A DNA stretch of 64,000 nucleotides. It comes from Paracoccus pantotrophus. GTDB lineage: Bacteria > Pseudomonadota > Alphaproteobacteria > Rhodobacterales > Rhodobacteraceae. Location of the stretch: positions 471,333 to 535,332 of the forward strand of contig NZ_CP044425.1 in the NCBI RefSeq assembly GCF_008824185.1. Direction: 5' to 3'. The notes beneath the pieces are model-generated. The model saw only the letters and a list, made by a program, of their open reading frames with translations. It searched no databases and was not told where the DNA came from. Shown piece by piece: positions 58,865 through 64,000 of this stretch. Positions within the stretch are counted from its first letter, which is position 1, and each line of letters starts with the position of its first letter. The translations under genes and the position numbers were made by a program.

Positions 58865-58907
58865 ACAATAACAATGATTCATTATACAAGAAAAGTATTG
58901 TTATTGT
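58865..58907. promoter_or_regulatory. 11-bp inverted repeat in the divergent CoA-transferase/SDR promoter
   Basis: ACAATAACAAT (58865-58875) and its exact reverse complement ATTGTTATTGT (58897-58907) are separated by 21 bases, between the CoA-transferase (start 58815) and SDR (start 58968) genes. Each arm is itself ACAAT-A-ACAAT, two copies of ACAAT. The region is very AT-rich. It is a good candidate for a shared operator controlling both operons; the regulator is not in the window. Confidence 0.65.
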
Positions 58908-58967
58908 TTTTCTCTTGCGGGCGTGTAATATTCTGCCAGCAAGCAAAGAATGTCAGCGGAGAGCACG

Positions 58968-59729
58968 ATGGATCTGCGGTTGAGGGGCCTGAAGGCGGCG
59001 GTGACCGGGGGAACGCGGGGAATCGGCAATGCCATCGTGCATGTCCTGGCCGAGGAAGGCTGCGCCCTTGCCACCTGCGGCCGCGCGCCCGAGCGCATCG
59101 AATCGCTGCGCCGGCAGATGGATGACGCCGGGGTCCGCTTTCATGGCGAAACCGTCCAGGGGCGCGACGGCGAGGCCGTGCGCAACTGGATGCGGAACTC
59201 GATCGAGGCCCTGGACGGGCTCGACATCTTCATCGCCTCGCTGTCCGCCGGCGGCGGCACGGACGAAGAGCGCTACTGGTACCGCAATTTCGAGATCGAC
59301 CTGATGTCCGCCGTCCGCGGCGTCGAGGAGGCGCTGCCCGCCCTGCGCCGGTCGCAAAGCCCCTCGATCCTGATCCTGGCGACCATGGCCGCCTCCGAAA
59401 CCTTCGTCGCGCCCATGGCCTATAACGCCATCAAGGCGGCGCTCGTCACCTGGTCCAAGCAGCTTTCCCAGCAGCTTGCCCCCGAGGGCATCCGGGTCAA
59501 CTGCCTGTCGCCCGGCCCGACCATGTTCAAGGGCTCGAACTGGGAAATGATCCGCGTCGCGCGGTCGCGCATCTATGACAACGCCGTCCGCCAGCAGCCC
59601 ACCCGGCGCATGGGCACCGCCGAGGAGATCGCGCGCTCGGCCGTGTTCCTGGCAAGCCCGGCCGCGTCCTGGTGCAACGGATCGCATCTGCTGGTGGACG
59701 GCGGCTTTTCCAAGCGCGTCCCGTTTTGA
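58968..59729 (+). CDS. Short-chain dehydrogenase/reductase (SDR)
   Basis: 253-residue NAD(P)-dependent SDR. TGGTRGIGNA is near 13-22, catalytic Ser in the ATMAASETF region, Y-x3-K as YNAIKAAL near 152-159, and PGPTMFKG follows as the nucleotide-binding loop. Start set at 58968, with GGAGAG five bases ahead; an in-frame ATG at 58950 has no site. It starts the rightward operon of the unassigned pathway. It could oxidise a dihydrodiol or a hydroxyacyl intermediate; the exact step is open. Confidence 0.88.
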   Translation: MDLRLRGLKAAVTGGTRGIGNAIVHVLAEEGCALATCGRAPERIESLRRQMDDAGVRFHGETVQGRDGEAVRNWMRNSIEALDGLDIFIASLSAGGGTDEERYWYRNFEIDLMSAVRGVEEALPALRRSQSPSILILATMAASETFVAPMAYNAIKAALVTWSKQLSQQLAPEGIRVNCLSPGPTMFKGSNWEMIRVARSRIYDNAVRQQPTRRMGTAEEIARSAVFLASPAASWCNGSHLLVDGGFSKRVPF

Positions 59730-59749
59730 ATCTCAGGAAGGTTCCTTTC

Positions 59750-61030
59750 ATGGCCATCGAACGCATCAAGCCGACCGATTTCACCCGTACGCCGGCCGCC
59801 CCGGCCGCGAAGCCCGATTTCGGGACGGCGATGATCCCCAAGGAACGCTATACCTCGGCCGAATACATGCGCCTGGAATGGGAGCGCATGTGGACCAAGG
59901 TCTGGCTCTTGGGCTGTCGGACGGACGACATCCCGAATCCCGGCGACTATCACGTCACCACCATCGGCAAGGAAGAGATCATCCTGGTCCGGCAAAAGGA
60001 CATGTCGGTGCGCGGCTTCTACAATGTCTGCCTGCACCGCGGGAACCGCATCATGGTCGGCGAGGGCAACGCGACCAGCTTCAAATGCCAGTATCACTTC
60101 TGGGAATACGGGCTGGACGGCGCCTTCGAGAACATCCCCGACCTCGAAACCTTCCCGCAGGGCGCGCCGCCCTGCAAGGGCCTGCGCGAGGTGAAATGCG
60201 ACAGCTGGAACAGCTTCGTCTGGTTCTCGATGAACCCCGAGGCCGAGCCGCTGCTGGACTATCTTGCGCCCCTGCCCGAGCATCTGGAGCCCTATCACTT
60301 CGAGCGCATGGTCAAGGTGACGGACCTGACCGTGGAATGGGATTGCAACTGGAAGACCTCGGTCGATGCCTTCAACGAATCCTACCATGTGCAGGGCATC
60401 CACCCGGAACTGCTGTATTTCATCGAGGACAAGGACGTCCAGATCGACTGCTACGGCCGGCACAACCGCTATCTGGTGCCCTTCTCGACCATCTCGCACC
60501 GGGTCGAGGAAACCACCGAGATCCCGCATCTCATCAAGCACGCGATGAAAGAGGCGGGGATGAACCCGGCTGATTTCGACGGCCGCGTGACCGAGGTGCG
60601 CAAGGCGCTGCAGGCCTTCAAGCGCAAGCACGGCCCCGAGATGGGGCTGGATTACAGCGACCTGAACGACGACCAGCTGACGGATGATTACCACTACAAC
60701 ATCTTCCCGAACCTGACGCTGAACACCCATGCCGACGATCTGATGCTGTTCCGCCAGCGCCCGCATCCGACCGATCCCAACAAGATGTTCTTCGACCTGT
60801 TCATCTTCAAACTGCTGAAGAAGGACGAGCCGCGCCCGAAAAAGCCGCGCCACGAACAGTTCAGGCATGGCGAGAAATCGCTGGGCCTGGTGCTGGACCA
60901 GGACGCCTACAACCTGCCGGGGGTGCAGGCGGGGATGAACTCGGACAGTTTCGGCGGGCTATGGATCGGCGATCAGGAATTGCGCATCCGCCATTTCCAT
61001 CACGTGCTGGAATCCTATGTCGGATCGTGA
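59750..61030 (+). CDS. Rieske non-haem iron ring-hydroxylating oxygenase, alpha subunit
   Basis: 426-residue oxygenase. The Rieske [2Fe-2S] ligands are CLHRG (CxH) and CQYHF (CxxH) near 90-113. The mononuclear-iron region carries the His pair in NESYHVQGIHPE near 208-219, with the bridging Asp in SVDAFNES. The C-terminal domain is typical of large alpha subunits. It inserts O2 into an aromatic or alicyclic acid and needs a ferredoxin and reductase, neither of which is in this window. A TTG-free ATG at 59750 is 20 bases after the SDR stop. The substrate is unknown. Confidence 0.9.
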   Translation: MAIERIKPTDFTRTPAAPAAKPDFGTAMIPKERYTSAEYMRLEWERMWTKVWLLGCRTDDIPNPGDYHVTTIGKEEIILVRQKDMSVRGFYNVCLHRGNRIMVGEGNATSFKCQYHFWEYGLDGAFENIPDLETFPQGAPPCKGLREVKCDSWNSFVWFSMNPEAEPLLDYLAPLPEHLEPYHFERMVKVTDLTVEWDCNWKTSVDAFNESYHVQGIHPELLYFIEDKDVQIDCYGRHNRYLVPFSTISHRVEETTEIPHLIKHAMKEAGMNPADFDGRVTEVRKALQAFKRKHGPEMGLDYSDLNDDQLTDDYHYNIFPNLTLNTHADDLMLFRQRPHPTDPNKMFFDLFIFKLLKKDEPRPKKPRHEQFRHGEKSLGLVLDQDAYNLPGVQAGMNSDSFGGLWIGDQELRIRHFHHVLESYVGS

Positions 61031-61481
61031 CGCGAAACCGCCCCGCCGCTGGGAAGACCTGGCCCTGGGCGAGGAAACCCGCTCGCGCGAGATGCTGGTG
61101 GAAGAACAGCCGATGATCGCGTTCGCCACCCGCTACGACCCGCAATTCTTCCACATGGACCCGGAAACCGCGGATCAGTCGCTGTTCGGCGGCGTGATCG
61201 CCAGCGGGCTTTACACTGCCTGCCTGTGGCGCATCCTGGATCACGAGGTGAATGGCGACATCGCCTGGGTCTGCGGCGTCGCCTGGGACGATGTGCGCTG
61301 GTCGCGCGCGGTGCGGCCGGGCGACCGGATCGTGGCACATTCCCGCATCGAGGCGCTGCGCCCCTCGGCCTCGCGGCCCGCGGTGGGGCTGGCGACGCTG
61401 CGCCACGCGCTGACCAACCAGGACGGCGAGACGGTATTTTCCTTTGTCTCGACCGACATGGTCTATCGGCGGGGGGCTTAG
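61017..61481 (+). CDS. MaoC-like hydratase/dehydratase
   Basis: 154-residue hot-dog protein with the hydratase 2 catalytic pattern: RYDPQFFHMDPETA (Asp and His of the (R)-hydratase motif) followed by GVIASGLYT near 55-63. It would hydrate an enoyl-CoA or remove water from a hydroxyacyl-CoA. It overlaps the Rieske gene by 14 bases, so the two are translationally coupled. Paired with the thiolase-like/DUF35 set across the promoter it resembles the hydratase-aldolase pair of steroid side-chain degradation. Confidence 0.88.
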   Translation: MSDRDAKPPRRWEDLALGEETRSREMLVEEQPMIAFATRYDPQFFHMDPETADQSLFGGVIASGLYTACLWRILDHEVNGDIAWVCGVAWDDVRWSRAVRPGDRIVAHSRIEALRPSASRPAVGLATLRHALTNQDGETVFSFVSTDMVYRRGA

Positions 61482-61484
61482 GCG

Positions 61485-62237
61485 ATGCGCCCCATGCGCC
61501 GGGTTCTGCTGGTGGTCGGCGGGCTTTACCACGATTTCGACTTCGTCCGGCTGGAACTGCTGGCGCATCTGGCCCGGCGCGAGCATCTGCGCGTCGATCT
61601 GCGCCACGATTATTCCGACCTGGCCGCGCTGGAGCGTTGCGATGCGCTGATCACCTATACCGCCGCACTTTTGCCCGATGCGGCGCAGACCGCGGCGCTG
61701 GCCGACTGGGTCGGGCGCGGCGGGCGCTGGTTCGCGCTGCACGGCACGAACTCGGCGATCCGGATCCGGCCCGACGGCAAGGTGCTGACCCCGGCGATGG
61801 AGCCGCTGCTGTTCGACCTGCTGGGCAGCCAGTTCCTGGCCCATCCCGTGCCCGGCCGCTATCGCATCCGCCCGGTCGAGGCCCATGCGCTGACCGAAGG
61901 GGTCGAGGCATTCTTCCTGGAGGACGAGCATTATCTCCAGCGCCATGCCGAGGGGAACCTGGTCCTGCTGGCCTCGGAATTCCAGGGCGAGACGGCGCTG
62001 TTTCAGACCCGCGACTGGCCCAAGGGACAGCACCAGAGCTTTTACCTGCGCCCGCGCGGCCAGGGCGGGGTTCTGTATCTGACCCCCGGCCATGCCAGGG
62101 GGCGCTATGACATGCAGCCCCTGACCGAGACTTATCCCTTCGTCGAGCGCGGCGCCTGGATCCTGCCGGTATTCCACCAGCTGATCCGGCGCGGCATCGC
62201 CTGGCTCGACCGCGACCTGCCGGAGACCATGCCATGA
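61485..62237 (+). CDS. ThuA-like (trehalose utilization family) domain protein
   Basis: 250-residue protein of the glutamine-amidotransferase-like ThuA superfamily. N-terminal strand VLLVVGGLYHDFDFVRLELL is followed by CDALITYTAALLPDAAQ, GGRWFALHGTNSAIRI near 79-94, and LGSQFLAHP near 112-120. ThuA proteins are best known from sugar and polyol metabolism, and their chemistry is poorly defined. It is unusual in a Rieske/CoA gene group and overlaps the hydrolase gene by four bases, so it probably acts in the same pathway. Function is unknown. Confidence 0.82.
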   Translation: MRPMRRVLLVVGGLYHDFDFVRLELLAHLARREHLRVDLRHDYSDLAALERCDALITYTAALLPDAAQTAALADWVGRGGRWFALHGTNSAIRIRPDGKVLTPAMEPLLFDLLGSQFLAHPVPGRYRIRPVEAHALTEGVEAFFLEDEHYLQRHAEGNLVLLASEFQGETALFQTRDWPKGQHQSFYLRPRGQGGVLYLTPGHARGRYDMQPLTETYPFVERGAWILPVFHQLIRRGIAWLDRDLPETMP

Positions 62238-63127
62238 CCAAGCCCGAGATCCTCGAATTCCGCACCTCGGACGGGCTGCGGCTGGAGGCGGAAAGCTATG
62301 GCACGGGACCGACGATCCTGCTGGCCCATGGCGGCGGGCAGACCCGCTATTCCTGGCGCGGCGTCGCGCAAGCGCAGGCGGAAAAGGGCTGGCGCACCGT
62401 GGCGCTGGACCTGCGCGGGCATGGCGCCAGCGACTGGGATCCGGCCGGCGACTACGGCCTGGAACGCTATGGCCGCGATATTGCCGAGGTCGCGCGGCAA
62501 TTGGGCGGCGGCATCCATCACGTCGGCGCCTCGCTGGGCGGAAACGCGGCGCTGGCCGCGGTCGGCCGCTATGCGCCCGAACTGTTCCGCGCGCTGGTGC
62601 TGGTCGACGTGGTGCCGCAGGTGGACAAGACCGGCGTGGCCGAGGTGCTGGGCTTCATGGGCAGCCACCTGGACCAGGGTTTCGCCGACCTGGACGAGGC
62701 ATCGCGCGCCGTCTCGGCCTATCGCAAGCAGGCGCCGCGCCCGGCCGGCCAGGCCACGGGGCTGGCACGCTATCTGCGCAGGCGCGACGACGGCCGGCTG
62801 GTCTGGCATTGGGATCCGGCCTTCGTGCGCGGCCGGCGCCACGGGCGGCTGACGCCGGATCTGGCGCAGCGGCTGGATCGCGACCTGCGCAACATCGCCT
62901 GCCCGGTCCTGCTGCTGCGCGGGCTGGACAGCAACCTGGTCACGGACGAGGCCGAGGCCGCCTTTCGCCGCAGCGCGCCTCGGGCGCTGGTCTGGCATGT
63001 CGAGGATGCCGGGCACATGGTCGTCGGCGACAACAACTCGCAATTCGCGGGCGATCTGGACCGTTTCCTGAATCTGGTCCGCAATCGCGAAACAGCCATC
63101 GCAAATCAGGGGAGAGCGAATGCCTAG
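62234..63127 (+). CDS. Alpha/beta hydrolase
   Basis: 297-residue hydrolase. Oxyanion motif LLAHGGGQTRYSW is near 30-42, nucleophile elbow GASLGGNAAL near 97-106 with Ser, acid in LRGLDSNLV and His in DAGHMVVGD near 258. The fold matches C-C bond hydrolases and esterases. It overlaps the ThuA-like gene by four bases and the SDR gene by eight. It could hydrolyse a ring-cleavage or ester intermediate made after the Rieske step; no substrate can be assigned. Confidence 0.87.
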   Translation: MTKPEILEFRTSDGLRLEAESYGTGPTILLAHGGGQTRYSWRGVAQAQAEKGWRTVALDLRGHGASDWDPAGDYGLERYGRDIAEVARQLGGGIHHVGASLGGNAALAAVGRYAPELFRALVLVDVVPQVDKTGVAEVLGFMGSHLDQGFADLDEASRAVSAYRKQAPRPAGQATGLARYLRRRDDGRLVWHWDPAFVRGRRHGRLTPDLAQRLDRDLRNIACPVLLLRGLDSNLVTDEAEAAFRRSAPRALVWHVEDAGHMVVGDNNSQFAGDLDRFLNLVRNRETAIANQGRANA

Positions 63128-63923
63128 ACTCGAGGGAAAGCGCGCCGTCATCATCGGTGCCGCCGGCAAGGGCAATCTGGGCCAGGTGCTGGCCCGCCGC
63201 TTTGCCGCCGAGCGCGCGCAAGTCACCGTCGCCGGCCGCCACCAGGACGTGCTGGCGGAACTGGCGGCCGAGATCGGCGGCCATGCCGTCACCGCCGACA
63301 TCACCCGGACCGAGGATAACGAGGCCCTGGCCGAGGCGGCCCTGGCGCGGATGGGCGGCATCGACATCGCCGTGAACTGCACCGGCTGGGGGCTCTTGGT
63401 GCCGTTTCTCGACACCACCCGCGACGAGCTTGAGCGAATGACGCGGCTGCAATTCATCGGCCCGTTCGAGTTCTTCCAGTCCATGCTGCGGCGCATGGCC
63501 GACGGCGGGTCGATCGTGCAGGTGTCGTCGGCCACGGCGCGGATCATGATGGACGACCACGCCGCCTATATGGGCACCAAGGCCGGCATGGACCACGTCA
63601 TCCGCTGCATCGCCAACGAGTTCGGCACGCGCGGCATCCGGGCCAATTCGGTCTCGCCGGGCTTTACCGCCTCGCCCATGACCGGGCGCGCGGCAAGGAA
63701 TGATGCGGTGGTCGGTGCATTCGCGCGGGAATACCCGCTGGGCCGCGTGGGCACGCTGGAGGACACGGCCGAGGCGATCACCTGGCTTTGCACCGATGCC
63801 TGTTTCCTGACCGGCGAGAACCTTCAGGTCAATGGCGGGCTGACGCTGCGGCGAAACCCCACCAATGCCGAGATCGCCGAGGCCGTGCGGGCCGCGAAAG
63901 CCGCCCGCGCCGCGGCGCAATAG
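63120..63923 (+). CDS. Short-chain dehydrogenase/reductase (SDR)
   Basis: 267-residue NAD(P)-dependent SDR. The cofactor motif is the variant GAAGKGNLGQ near 12-21. The catalytic Ser is in VSSATARIM, Y-x3-K is YMGTKAG near 149-155, and PGFTASPMTG follows. Overall the chain is typical of classical SDRs with an altered TGxxxGxG. It overlaps the hydrolase gene by eight bases and closes the rightward operon. It gives the unassigned pathway a second oxidation step. Confidence 0.88.
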   Translation: MPRLEGKRAVIIGAAGKGNLGQVLARRFAAERAQVTVAGRHQDVLAELAAEIGGHAVTADITRTEDNEALAEAALARMGGIDIAVNCTGWGLLVPFLDTTRDELERMTRLQFIGPFEFFQSMLRRMADGGSIVQVSSATARIMMDDHAAYMGTKAGMDHVIRCIANEFGTRGIRANSVSPGFTASPMTGRAARNDAVVGAFAREYPLGRVGTLEDTAEAITWLCTDACFLTGENLQVNGGLTLRRNPTNAEIAEAVRAAKAARAAAQ

Positions 63924-63966
63924 TTCCCTCCGCCGGCGGGGCGCACATCGCGCCCGACGGCACTTC

Positions 63967-64000
63967 AAGGCCCCGGTCCAGCGGATCGGGGCCTTTTTTA
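63967..64000 (+). terminator. Rho-independent terminator
   Basis: AAGGCCCCG (63967-63975) pairs with CGGGGCCTT (63987-63995), the helix extending inward through TCC/GGA to a short AGC loop, and ends in a run of six to seven T. It lies 44 bases after the last SDR stop and ends the rightward operon of the unassigned pathway. Confidence 0.88.

Overview
The window is a G+C-rich, gene-dense stretch of a bacterial chromosome or large replicon with about 60 coding sequences. Several traits suggest an alphaproteobacterium of the Rhodobacteraceae, Paracoccus-like: very strong G/C at third codon positions, long chains of ATGA-overlapping genes, a GTTC-N7-GTTC LexA-type box, and the mix of TRAP, Liv-type and Opp-type transporters with CoA-based catabolism. 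This assignment is inference from sequence character, not from a database match. No rRNA, tRNA or CRISPR array was seen, and no intact mobile element.

Layout. (1) 1-2832: the 3' part of a P2-type cation ATPase, then a small two-repeat protein behind a LexA-box promoter. (2) 2854-17584: an aerobic anthraniloyl-CoA (2-aminobenzoate) catabolic cluster. It holds CoA ligase, the two-flavoprotein fusion 2-aminobenzoyl-CoA monooxygenase/reductase, acyl-CoA dehydrogenase, enoyl-CoA hydratase, SDR, 3-hydroxyacyl-CoA dehydrogenase, thioesterase, RidA, a MarR regulator, a complete Liv-type ABC importer and an arylformamidase-like hydrolase. Two near-palindromic operator candidates lie in the divergent promoter region. 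(3) 17586-24204: a LacI-controlled operon joining a polar-amino-acid-type ABC importer to a 2-hydroxyacid dehydrogenase, a KDG-kinase-like PfkB kinase and a FAH-family hydratase. (4) 24283-33557: a carnitine degradation operon (BKACE, dehydrogenase-thioesterase fusion, Opp-type ABC importer, esterase) with a divergent GlxA/CdhR-like AraC regulator. (5) 33734-43066: a GntR-TRAP-aldonate operon (gulonate/idonate 5-dehydrogenase candidate, FMN 2-hydroxyacid dehydrogenase, UxuB, UxuA, KDG kinase). (6) 43201-46784: a CecR-like TetR regulator with a YbhG/YbhF/YbhS-type ABC exporter. (7) 46785-48200: a 1.4-kb scar with fragments of an ABC ATPase, a possible Mu-type transposase and a LysR-like gene. 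(8) 48201-63923: EtfAB, a HADH-enoyl hydratase fusion, enoyl-CoA hydratase, thiolase and a DcaP-like porin. These are followed by two divergent blocks (thiolase-like/DUF35-like/CoA transferase, and SDR/Rieske oxygenase/MaoC/ThuA-like/hydrolase/SDR) that look like a catabolic pathway whose substrate I cannot name. The window ends in a strong intrinsic terminator.

How it fits together. The region is a catabolic island: five uptake systems, each next to its own degradative enzymes and most with a local regulator. They feed central metabolism through acetyl-CoA, acetoacetate, glycine betaine and 2-keto-3-deoxygluconate. The shared beta-oxidation and electron-transfer genes (EtfAB, HADH-ECH, thiolase) can serve several of the CoA pathways. 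The anthraniloyl-CoA cluster contains no thiolase of its own. The least explained part is 55979-63923, where a thiolase-like protein without the usual nucleophilic Cys is paired with a DUF35-like protein that has lost its zinc-ribbon cysteines.
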